Below are positions 41,365 through 49,154 of a DNA stretch of 64,000 nucleotides, piece after piece; positions within the stretch are counted from its first letter, which is position 1; each line of letters begins with the position of its first letter. The notes under the pieces were generated by a model. That model saw only the letters and a list, made by a program, of their open reading frames with translations, was not told the origin of the DNA and ran no database searches. The position numbers were made by a program, and so were the translations under genes. The DNA is from Pseudoduganella albidiflava (GTDB lineage Bacteria > Pseudomonadota > Gammaproteobacteria > Burkholderiales > Burkholderiaceae_D): contig NZ_CP036401.1 in the NCBI RefSeq assembly GCF_004322755.1, positions 3,596,001-3,660,000 of the forward strand, written 5' to 3'.

Positions 41365-44055
41365 TTACCAGCGCTTGGTCAGGCTGGCCGAGATCACGCG
41401 GCCCAGCGGGTTCGCGGCGGCGGCGTCGAAGCCGAGGATCGAGCCGCCGGTATAGAACACCGGCGGATTGCGGTCGAACAGGTTGGTCACGTCGATCGCC
41501 AGCGTGGTGTTGCCCAGCACGGCGCCATCCTTGAAGTTCCAGGCGAAATGGCCATCCACGGTGTTGAAGCTGGACACCCGCTGGACCGGCGTGACGCCCG
41601 TGTTGCGGTAGCTGCCGACGTGGTTGGCGAACAGGGCGGCACTGAAGGCGCCGCGTACCAGGCCAGCCTGCAGCCGCACCTTGTCGCGCACCGAGTAGTT
41701 CGTGTTCAGCAGCTCGATGGTTTCCGCCACGCCCGGCACGTTCTGGTCGAACTTGAGCATGCGCGTACCGGCGATCCCGAAGTTCCACTGGCCGGCACTG
41801 TTGCGAAGGCGGTATTCGACGTTGTAGTCGATACCCTGGATCGTCTCGTCGGCGAAGTTCTGCCGGCGCAGGTCGTAGATCGCCAGCGGCAGGCCAACGT
41901 CCGGATAGATCAGGCCATCGTGGCGCAGGCCGGCCAGCAGCGGCTCGACGGTTGAACGCCATTGCGCGTCGGTGGCGCCGGCGGGACGCAGCGTGCGGTA
42001 CCGGTCATAGGCGCCGATCGGATTGAACAGCGGCCCGAAGGTGGGGAAGGTGATCACATCCTTGTAGTCGATCCGGAAATAGGTCAGGCCCACCTTGAAG
42101 CCGCCCAGCAGCTCGGGGCCGAGATCGAGGCCCATGCTGTAGGTGTTGGCTTTCTCCGGTTTCAGGTTGTTGCCGCCGGCCAGCCACACCGCGTAGTCGG
42201 ACGGCCCCGCGGTGCTGCAGCCGAGGTGCTGGCCGGGCAGGCAGTCCGCACGGATGGCGCGGCTGTCGATCGCGCTTGGCGCATCGGCCAGGCTGGGTGC
42301 GTGGAAGGAGCGGCCGGCGGAGAATCGCACCTTGGCGCCGTCGGCAACCGTCCAGGTGGCGCCCACCTTGGGATTGGTGGTATTGCCCACGTCGCTGTAG
42401 CGGTCATGGCGCGCGGCGACCGACAGGTCAAGCTTCCTGACGCCTGGGATGCCGTTCGCCTCGCCCAGCACGGGGAAATACAGTTCGCCGAAGATGAAAT
42501 CGTCATCGCGGGTCCCGATCGACGTGTACGGCGCGGCCGTGAAGTCGCCGCCGACCGGACCGGCCGACGTCAGGCCTTCCATTTCCTCGCGGCGCGTGCC
42601 CGCACCCAGCGCCGCGCGGGCCTTGCCGCCGCCCATCTGGAACAGCGGGCCATCGAGCTTGACCTGGGCTTCCTTCAGGGTATGCCGCGCGTTGTAGCGG
42701 GTGACGAAATTGCCGATCTGCGAGAGTACGCCGGCGCTGGTCTGCGCGCCGATGCCGGTCGGATTGAACGTGCCGTTGGCGGCGGCGCTGATCGCCAGGG
42801 CCTGGTTGATGCCATGGTTGTTGACGTCATCCTTTTCGATCCCGTAGTTGAACTCGACCTTGGCGCTCCAGTCGTTCGGCAGTTGCACGTTGGCGCCCGC
42901 CACCAGGCTGCGCGTGCTGGTGGTGATGCGGTTCGTGAACGCCGCGCCGAAGTCCGCGGCCGGGTTGTACGTCACCGACTGCGGCGCACCCGCCTCGGCA
43001 CCGGCCAGCGGCAGATAGAAGGGGCTGCTGGCCGGCACGGTGAGCGACAGCCCGCCACTGGTGACACCGCTGCCGGAAACCCGCGAATCGAGGCGGCGCC
43101 CCGAGTACAGGAAGCTCGCATACAGCTCGGTCGACTCGCCGACGTCCTGGCGCACGCTGAAGTAAGCCTGGTCACGGTGCTGCGCGGGATACAGGTCGTT
43201 GCCCCGGTTGGTTTCGCAACGCGTGGCCGCGCCCGGACCCAGCGGGCCGCCGGCCACGATGGGATAGTTCACGCCGCCCACGGTGGCCGTGCCCGGCGTG
43301 CAGCTGGTCGAGCGCGCGTCGGCGCCGCCCCAGCGCCGCTGGTCGGCCACCGCGAACGGGCGGGCGAAGCCGTCGAGCGCGGTATTTTCCGAGCGTTCGA
43401 TGGCGGCCAGCGCATGTCCGCCATCCCATTTGTGTCCGACCAGGTGGCTGAAGTTCTTCGTGCGGTAGCCGTCGGCGCTGCCGAAGCGGACCTTTGTCTC
43501 GGCACCGTCGAAGCTCTTGCGCGGCACGAAGTTGATGACACCGGCCACCGCATCGGACCCGTAGATGGCCGAGCCGCCGTCCGCCATGACCTCGACCCGT
43601 TCCAGGATTGAGGTGGGGATCGCGCCGGCGTCGGGCGCGGTCTGGTTGATGCCGGCACCCGGCAGGCGGTGGCCATCGAGCAGCACCAGCGTCAGCCCGC
43701 CGCCGCCGTTGCCCACGCCGATGCCGTGGATGGCCGGCTGGTCGACGAAGTTGGCCTGGTTCTGGCCGTTGTTGATGCCCGACGCGCTGAAGTTGTTCAT
43801 CTCCGGCACGGAGCGCAGCAGCTCGGTGGAGGTGGTCGCGCCGGTGGCGGCGATGTCTTCGCGGCGGATCGTGGTCACGTCCGAGCCCACCGCGGCCACG
43901 CCGCGGATGCTGGTGCCGGTCACGGTCACCACGTTCTCGGGCTGCACGGCCTGCTGGGCCGCCGCGCCGCCGATGACGCCCGCGAGGCCGCAGATCGCCA
44001 GCGCGATCCTCGTCATGCGCATGCCGGGAACGCGGTGAATGGGGTGTGCTTGCAT
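41365..44055 (-). CDS. TonB-dependent outer-membrane receptor (glycoside uptake)
   Basis: The 896-residue receptor has a signal peptide (MRMTRIALAICGLAGVIGGAAA after an 11-residue leader), a plug domain (ENVVTVTGTSIRGV ... ERVEVMADGGSAIYGSDAVAGVINFV) and a 22-strand barrel ending in the aromatic signature VISASLTKRW. The ATG at 44055 has AAGGAGA eight bases upstream; the internal Met12 would also give a good signal. It belongs to the group of receptors that import plant-derived oligosaccharides or glycosides and lies in the same operon as two glycosidases and a permease. A 15-bp tandem repeat sits in its leader. Confidence 0.92.
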   Translation of the reverse strand: MQAHPIHRVPGMRMTRIALAICGLAGVIGGAAAQQAVQPENVVTVTGTSIRGVAAVGSDVTTIRREDIAATGATTSTELLRSVPEMNNFSASGINNGQNQANFVDQPAIHGIGVGNGGGGLTLVLLDGHRLPGAGINQTAPDAGAIPTSILERVEVMADGGSAIYGSDAVAGVINFVPRKSFDGAETKVRFGSADGYRTKNFSHLVGHKWDGGHALAAIERSENTALDGFARPFAVADQRRWGGADARSTSCTPGTATVGGVNYPIVAGGPLGPGAATRCETNRGNDLYPAQHRDQAYFSVRQDVGESTELYASFLYSGRRLDSRVSGSGVTSGGLSLTVPASSPFYLPLAGAEAGAPQSVTYNPAADFGAAFTNRITTSTRSLVAGANVQLPNDWSAKVEFNYGIEKDDVNNHGINQALAISAAANGTFNPTGIGAQTSAGVLSQIGNFVTRYNARHTLKEAQVKLDGPLFQMGGGKARAALGAGTRREEMEGLTSAGPVGGDFTAAPYTSIGTRDDDFIFGELYFPVLGEANGIPGVRKLDLSVAARHDRYSDVGNTTNPKVGATWTVADGAKVRFSAGRSFHAPSLADAPSAIDSRAIRADCLPGQHLGCSTAGPSDYAVWLAGGNNLKPEKANTYSMGLDLGPELLGGFKVGLTYFRIDYKDVITFPTFGPLFNPIGAYDRYRTLRPAGATDAQWRSTVEPLLAGLRHDGLIYPDVGLPLAIYDLRRQNFADETIQGIDYNVEYRLRNSAGQWNFGIAGTRMLKFDQNVPGVAETIELLNTNYSVRDKVRLQAGLVRGAFSAALFANHVGSYRNTGVTPVQRVSSFNTVDGHFAWNFKDGAVLGNTTLAIDVTNLFDRNPPVFYTGGSILGFDAAAANPLGRVISASLTKRW

Positions 44056-44079
44056 TGCCTGTCTCCTTGGATTGGTCTG

Positions 44080-44122
44080 GTTGTTTGTTGCGTTGTTGTT
44101 TGTTGCGTTGTTGTTTGTTGCA
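44080..44122. repeat. 15-bp tandem repeat in the TonB receptor leader
   Basis: The unit GTTGTTTGTTGCGTT is repeated at 44080-44094 and 44095-44109 with a third almost complete copy to 44122. On the transcribed strand it reads as CAA/AAC-rich single-stranded leader, 25 nt before the receptor ATG. Confidence 0.88.
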
Positions 44123-44204
44123 TACGATGGCGGATTGCATTGCGCAGCAGTCCCCCTGCGCGGCGGCGCGGGCCGTGCGCATCGGGCTTGCTGACAAGGT
44201 TGAT

Positions 44205-45071
44205 TCAGTGCGGCGGACTGGCGCTGGTCCAGCTGCGCGCCGACGCTTGCGCGCAGGCGGCATCGCACGGACCGGCCGGCATCTCGGGCGCGACGATGTC
44301 GACCTGCACGCCGGCGCGCTCCAGCATCTGCACGCCGGCGTCCGGCGCGGCGGTATCGGTGATGACCCGGGCGATGCGGTCGAGCGCGCACAGGAACATG
44401 CCGCCGCGCCGGTCGAACTTCGACGCATCGGCCAGCACCACCACGTCGCGCGCCTGGTGGATCAGCCGCCGGCCGGCCTGGATCAGCAGCGCGTCGGCTT
44501 CCATCACGCCCAGCGCGGACAGGCAGTGCGCGCCCATGAACAGCCGGTCCGCGTAGCAGTACTGCACGGCCTCCGTATCGAACGGGCTGAGGATGATGCC
44601 CTGCGCGGGATACACCTTGCCGCCGGTGATGATCACGTCGTCGCTGCCGCTGGCCAGCAGCTCGCGGGCGATGGCGAAGGAATTGGTGAGTACGCGCATC
44701 GGCCGCCCGGCCAGGAAAGCGGCCAGCTGGAACGTGGTGGTGCCGCCGCCGATCAGCAGTGTGTCGCCATCGGCGCACAGCGCGGCGGCCCGGCGCGCGA
44801 TGGCCCGCTTGCTGCCCGCGTTGGCGCGCGCCGTGTCCGTGAAGCTGCTGGCCGGCGCGCCCGGTGTCAATGCAGGCAGGGGCGTGCCGGCATCGACGCG
44901 GCGCGCGCCGCCATGGGTGCGGCGCAGCTGGCCGGCGGTATCGAGCAGGCGGATATCTCGGCGCACGGTGGCGGCCGAGACTCCCAGCCAGCCGGCCAGC
45001 CGGGAGATGGGCGCGGCGCCATGCTCGGCGAGCAGGCGCAGCAGGTGCTTGTGGCGGTAGCGCGGGTCCAT
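44205..45071 (-). CDS. DeoR/GlpR-family transcriptional regulator
   Basis: The 288-residue protein has the DeoR winged helix (RHKHLLRLLAEHGAAPISRLAGWLGVSAATVRRDIRLLD) and the C-terminal sugar-phosphate sensor domain with LLIGGGTTTFQLA, LTNSFAIA, IITGGKVY and VVVLADASKF. AAGGAGA precedes the ATG. It heads the operon TonB receptor-GH78-MFS-GH3, which it probably represses in the absence of a phosphorylated sugar derived from the imported glycoside; a rhamnose- or glucose-type inducer would fit. Confidence 0.9.
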   Translation of the reverse strand: MDPRYRHKHLLRLLAEHGAAPISRLAGWLGVSAATVRRDIRLLDTAGQLRRTHGGARRVDAGTPLPALTPGAPASSFTDTARANAGSKRAIARRAAALCADGDTLLIGGGTTTFQLAAFLAGRPMRVLTNSFAIARELLASGSDDVIITGGKVYPAQGIILSPFDTEAVQYCYADRLFMGAHCLSALGVMEADALLIQAGRRLIHQARDVVVLADASKFDRRGGMFLCALDRIARVITDTAAPDAGVQMLERAGVQVDIVAPEMPAGPCDAACAQASARSWTSASPPH

Positions 45072-45229
45072 CGCAGTCTCCTTGGTCGGCCGTCGGGCGG
45101 CCTGTTATGTGCGAATGTCGTTGGTAAAACCTGAGCCTCGACGTTATGCAGGCATCGGCGGCAGCCCGCCAGAGCGGGATCGCATGGTTGCTGCCCCCTT
45201 TGCCGGCCAACCTTAACGTTCTGTAAGCA

Positions 45230-45258
45230 AATATACGCAAGCATTAATGAAGCGTAAA
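45230..45258 (-). promoter_or_regulatory. Sigma-70-type promoter for the DeoR/glycoside operon
   Basis: On the reverse strand TTTACG (45258-45253) is separated by 17 bp from TATATT (45235-45230). The surrounding ~100 bp is AT-rich, in contrast to the coding sequence. The distance to the DeoR ATG is about 160 nt, leaving room for a DeoR operator. Confidence 0.5.
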
Positions 45259-45337
45259 CCTCTTAATGAAACATTACAGAAAACTGATCATTTCATCGCA
45301 GGTGGCTGTTTCATTCATTTATTGTTAAACTCTTTGC

Positions 45338-46027
45338 ATGCATATCCTGCTTGCCGAAGACGATCCGATCCTTGCCGACGCCCTGTGCGCGCACCTGCGC
45401 GGCATGGGCTACACGGTCGAACATGCGCCGAACGGCCCGGTGGCCGAATACCTGCTGCAGCGGCAGTCGTTCGACCTGTCCATCCTCGACCTCGGGCTGC
45501 CGATGGTCGACGGACTCACCGTGCTGCGCCACGTGCGCGCCACCAACCAGCTGATGCCCGTGATCGTACTGACGGCGCAGGATGCGCTGGAAAGCCGCGT
45601 GGCCGGGCTCGACGCCGGGGCCGACGACTACATGACCAAGCCGTTCGACTTTCCCGAACTCGATGCCCGCGTGCGGGCGCTGCTGCGGCGGGTAAGCGCG
45701 AGCAGCGGCAACTCGGAACTGGGTTTCGGCAAGCTCCATTTCGACCTGCGCACCCGGCGCGCCACGATCGCTGGCGAGCCGATCGAGCTCAGTCCGCGCG
45801 AGTGGTCGCTGCTGGAACTGCTGCTGGTCAACCGCGACAACGTGGTGACCAAGGAACAGATCAACGAAAGCTGGGCCAGCGACAGCGCCGGCACCGGCGC
45901 CGGCAACGCCATCGAGGTGTACATCCACCGCCTGCGGCGACGGCTGGAAGGTTCCGGCCTGGATATCCGCACGGTGCGCGGACTGGGCTACCTCCTCGAG
46001 GCGGACAGCCGCGCGGCGCGCGCCTGA
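45338..46027 (+). CDS. OmpR/PhoB-family response regulator (TctD/QseB-like)
   Basis: The 229-residue protein has a receiver domain with acidic pocket (AEDDP), phospho-acceptor Asp51 (ILDLGLP), Thr79 and Lys101 (TKPF), and a C-terminal winged helix (ELSPREWSLLELLLVNRDNVVTKEQI ... VYIHRLRRRL). It is transcribed with the kinase that starts one base after its stop. No Shine-Dalgarno is present; a TAAACT box at 45326-45331 ends six bases before the ATG, which would make the mRNA leaderless. It probably regulates uptake or use of a carboxylate or sugar sensed by the partner kinase. Confidence 0.92.
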   Translation: MHILLAEDDPILADALCAHLRGMGYTVEHAPNGPVAEYLLQRQSFDLSILDLGLPMVDGLTVLRHVRATNQLMPVIVLTAQDALESRVAGLDAGADDYMTKPFDFPELDARVRALLRRVSASSGNSELGFGKLHFDLRTRRATIAGEPIELSPREWSLLELLLVNRDNVVTKEQINESWASDSAGTGAGNAIEVYIHRLRRRLEGSGLDIRTVRGLGYLLEADSRAARA

Positions 46028-46028
46028 G

Positions 46029-47438
46029 ATGGTCTCGCTGCACCGCAAACTCCTGCTCTGGCTGCTGCTGCCGCAGCTGGTGCTGTGGGTGGCGGGCGGC
46101 TTCCTGACTTACCGGCTGGCCGCCACGTATGCGAACCGGGCGATCGATGCCGGCCTGGCCCAGGCGTCGCGCGCGCTGCTGCGGCAGGTGAAGCCCATCG
46201 AACAGGGCTTGCTGATCGACTTCCCGCGCGCCGCGCAGGACGTGCTGGAAGCCGATCCGAACGATCCGCTGATGTACACGGTGAGCACGCCGCCCGGCCA
46301 CTTCATCCTGGGCAACGAAAACCTGCCGGCGCCGCCGGCCCGCATCGAGCGCAAGCTCGACACCCCCTATTTCTACGATGGCGAAGTGGTGCCGCAGCCC
46401 GATCCCAGCGGCACGCCGAAGCAGATGCGCATCGCCGCACTGTATGTGGCGTTCGGCGACATCAGCGCCCCCCAGCAGACCATGCTGGTGCAGGTGGCGC
46501 GCAGCAGCGCCAACCGTGAAGAGCTGGCGCGCGCGATCCTGGCCGACACGCTGCTGCCGCTGTCCGGCCTGGTGCTGTTGATGAGCGTGATCGTGTGGGC
46601 CGGCATCCGCGCCGGGCTGGCGCCGCTGGCACGCCTGCGCCGCGAGGTGGAAAGCCGGGCGCCGGGCGACCTGACACCGCTCAAGCTGGACCTGGCGCCC
46701 AGCGAATTGCGCTCGCTGGCCGGCGCGCTGAACGATCTGCTGGCATCGGTGCGCCACCACGTGGGGGCGCAGCAGCGCTTCATCGCCGATGCGGCGCACC
46801 AGTTGCGCACGCCGCTGGCCGGCCTGAAAAGCCAGACGAAACTGGCGCTGGAAGCGGCCAGCGACGAGGCCCAGCGCACCCGGCTGGACATGGTGCACCA
46901 GAGTGCCACGCGCAGCGCGCACCTGGTGGCCCAGCTGCTGACGCTGGCCCGCGCCGAGCCGGGCGCGGCGGCGGCCCTGGAACGGAGCCGCTTCGACCTG
47001 CACCGCTTCGTGCGCGAGGTGGCGGCGCACCTGGTGCCGCGCGCGCTGCGTTCCGGCGTGGACCTGGGCGTGGACGCTCCCGCCGGCGAGATCCCCATCC
47101 TCGCCAACGCCGCGCTGCTGCGCGAAGCGCTTTCCAACCTGGTCGACAACGCCATCCGCTACGCCGGGCGCGGCGCCGAAGTCACCCTGCGCGTGAAGGA
47201 AGACGGCGCCGGCGCGGTCATCGTCGTCGACGACAATGGCCCCGGCATCCCCGCCGCCGACCGCGAACGCGTGTTCGAGCGCTTCGTGCGCGCCACCGAA
47301 GGCGGCGACGGCTGCGGCCTGGGCCTGGCGATCGTGCGCGAGATCATCGAACGGCACCAGGGCAGCGTGACGCTGGGCGACGCCGAACCGCATGGCCTGC
47401 GCGTGACGATCCGGTTGCCGCGCGAGCCGCAGCCATGA
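46029..47438 (+). CDS. Sensor histidine kinase (TctE/QseC-like)
   Basis: The 469-residue kinase has a first transmembrane helix at residues 8-28, a periplasmic sensor of about 140 residues (TctE-type N-terminal domain) and a second helix at ~173-193. These are followed by HAMP, the H-box FIADAAHQLRTPLAG (His257), the N-box LVDNAIRYAGRG and the G-boxes DDNGPGIP and GCGLGLAIV. It starts one base after the response-regulator stop and 13 bp ahead of a solute-binding protein gene. The periplasmic domain may sense ligand directly or through that binding protein. Confidence 0.92.
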   Translation: MVSLHRKLLLWLLLPQLVLWVAGGFLTYRLAATYANRAIDAGLAQASRALLRQVKPIEQGLLIDFPRAAQDVLEADPNDPLMYTVSTPPGHFILGNENLPAPPARIERKLDTPYFYDGEVVPQPDPSGTPKQMRIAALYVAFGDISAPQQTMLVQVARSSANREELARAILADTLLPLSGLVLLMSVIVWAGIRAGLAPLARLRREVESRAPGDLTPLKLDLAPSELRSLAGALNDLLASVRHHVGAQQRFIADAAHQLRTPLAGLKSQTKLALEAASDEAQRTRLDMVHQSATRSAHLVAQLLTLARAEPGAAAALERSRFDLHRFVREVAAHLVPRALRSGVDLGVDAPAGEIPILANAALLREALSNLVDNAIRYAGRGAEVTLRVKEDGAGAVIVVDDNGPGIPAADRERVFERFVRATEGGDGCGLGLAIVREIIERHQGSVTLGDAEPHGLRVTIRLPREPQP

Positions 47439-47451
47439 GCGCCCTGCAGAC

Positions 47452-48888
47452 ATGAGCTCCCCACTGCCGCGCAGGCCATCCGTCACGGCAATGTTGCCCG
47501 AAAAATGGGGTACATCCCCATTTTCGCCGTCCCCATTTTTCCGGCAGCGCCCTGGCCGTCTCGCCGCACCGGCGCGCCTCGCAGCCGTCGCGCTCGCCCT
47601 GCTGCACGCCGCCCTTGCCTGCCCCGCCCGGGCCGGCGAAGTGGAAGTGCTGCATTTCTGGGCCAGCGGCGGCGAGGCGCAGGCCGTCGCGCAGCTGAAG
47701 GCGACGCTGCGCGCGAACGGCCACACATGGAAGGATTTCGCCATCGCCGATGGCGGCGGCGGGCTGGCCGTGCTGATGCTCGATTCGCGCGTGCGTTCCG
47801 GGAATCCGCCCACCGCCGCCCAGATCAAGGGCGTGGCGATCCAGGAATGGGCGCGCAAGGGCAAGCTGTCCGGCCTGGACGACGTGGCCGGCGCCGAGCG
47901 CTGGAATGCGCTGCTGCCGCAGGTCATCAGCGACACGATGAAGTACCGCGGCCACTACGTGGCGGCGCCGCTCAACGTGCACCGCGTGAACTGGCTGTGG
48001 ATCAACGCCGACGTGCTGCGCAAGGCCGGCGCGAAAGTGCCGGCCACGTGGGACGAGTTCTTCGCCGCCGCCGAGGCGATTCGCCGGATCGGCGTCACGC
48101 CGGTGGCCTACGGCGGCCAGTCCTGGCTGGACCTGGGCACCTTCGAGAGCGTGGCGATCGGCGTCGGCGGCGTGGACTTCTACAAGAAGGCTTTCCTCGA
48201 ACTGGACCGCGCAGCGCTGACCAGCCCGGCGATGGAAAAGACGCTGGAAACCTTCAAGCGCCTGAAGTCGTACACGGACCAGCGCAACATGGGGCGCGAC
48301 TGGGTGGCGGCGACGGCCATGCTGAACCGCGGCGCCGCCGGCATGCTGATCATGGGCGACTGGGCCAAGGCGGAGATCCTGGCGGCCGGCAAGCGCCCGG
48401 GCATCGACATCCTGTGCACGGCCACGCCGGGCTCGCGCGAGGCGTTCAGCTTCGACATCGATTCGATCGTGCTGTTCGATGTCAGCGCGGAGAAAAAGGC
48501 CGCCCAGCGCGACCTGGCGCGCGCCGTGATGGGCCGCGACTTCCAGCAGGCCTTCAACCTCGCCAAGGGGTCGATCCCGGCCCGGCTCGACGTGCCGCTG
48601 GAGCGCTTCGACGCCTGCGCCCGCCGCGCCCGGCAAGACTTCCAGCACAGCGCAAAACGGGGCACGCTGCTGCCCAGCCTCGCGCACGGCATGGCCCAGC
48701 CATCGCACACGGTGGCGCCCATGTGGGACGTGGTCCAGCAATTCTGGAACCAGGACCGCATGACGGCGCGGGAAGCGATGGCGCGTCTGGCCGCTGCCGC
48801 TGTCCCTGCTTCTCTCCCTGTTTCTCCCCCTGCGTCTCTCCCTGCCCCTGCCGCGGCCAATCGCCAGCGGCCGCCCGCGGCCCGCTGA
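47452..48888 (+). CDS. Extracellular solute-binding protein (family 1, sugar type)
   Basis: The 478-residue protein matches family 1 binding proteins after its signal: GEVEVLHFWASGGEAQAVAQLKATL, PLNVHRVNWLWINADVLRKAG, GMLIMGDWAK. The hydrophobic signal core (RLAAVALALLHAALA) lies unusually late, at residues ~42-56. Residues ~15-31 (LPEKWGTSPFSPSPFFR) are encoded by a palindromic repeat (47498-47544), so the N-terminus looks expanded by insertion. The C-terminus is a Pro/Ala/Ser low-complexity tail. It follows the two-component genes directly, with no ABC permease or ATPase, suggesting a sensory role beside the kinase. Confidence 0.85.
   Translation: MSSPLPRRPSVTAMLPEKWGTSPFSPSPFFRQRPGRLAAPARLAAVALALLHAALACPARAGEVEVLHFWASGGEAQAVAQLKATLRANGHTWKDFAIADGGGGLAVLMLDSRVRSGNPPTAAQIKGVAIQEWARKGKLSGLDDVAGAERWNALLPQVISDTMKYRGHYVAAPLNVHRVNWLWINADVLRKAGAKVPATWDEFFAAAEAIRRIGVTPVAYGGQSWLDLGTFESVAIGVGGVDFYKKAFLELDRAALTSPAMEKTLETFKRLKSYTDQRNMGRDWVAATAMLNRGAAGMLIMGDWAKAEILAAGKRPGIDILCTATPGSREAFSFDIDSIVLFDVSAEKKAAQRDLARAVMGRDFQQAFNLAKGSIPARLDVPLERFDACARRARQDFQHSAKRGTLLPSLAHGMAQPSHTVAPMWDVVQQFWNQDRMTAREAMARLAAAAVPASLPVSPPASLPAPAAANRQRPPAAR
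47498..47544. repeat. Palindromic element inside a coding sequence
   Basis: CCGAAAAATGGGG (47498-47510), loop TACAT, then CCCCATTTT (47516-47524), a short spacer, and CCCCATTTTTCCGG (47531-47544) form nested inverted repeats. It resembles the intergenic palindromes at 28.0 kb (A-rich/T-rich flanks) but is translated as part of the signal-peptide region of the binding protein. Confidence 0.75.
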
Positions 48889-48967
48889 AGGCTCGCCGGG
48901 CCTGTCGGTAGCGAAATGTCAATCATGCCGGCAGGCCCCAAATAGCGTTCGGTCATCGAACAAACGG

Positions 48968-48996
48968 TTGTCTATCGAACGCGCGTTCAGTATAGT
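48968..48996 (+). promoter_or_regulatory. Sigma-70-type promoter of the aromatic-acid MFS gene
   Basis: TTGTCT (48968-48973) is followed by a 17-bp spacer and TATAGT (48991-48996). ATCGAAC occurs twice (48957-48963 and 48974-48980), one copy in the spacer, a possible regulator half-site pair. The start codon is about 160 nt downstream. Confidence 0.5.
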
Positions 48997-49154
48997 TGCC
49001 GCGTGACCCGGCGGCCGCCTCGCGGCCGCCGGCGCATTTCATCGACTTCCCGGACGAGACGCCCTTGCGTGCCCGCATGAACCAGGCATCGGAACCAAGA
49101 AAGCAGCGCGCGCCGGCCGGGATGTCATCGGCAACAAGCAAGCATGGAGACAAC

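Noticed and set aside
41365-45240. TonB receptor starting at 45240 (1291 codons)
   Set aside because: The first ~395 residues are an out-of-frame reading of the DeoR gene; the receptor signal peptide and AAGGAGA place the start at 44055.
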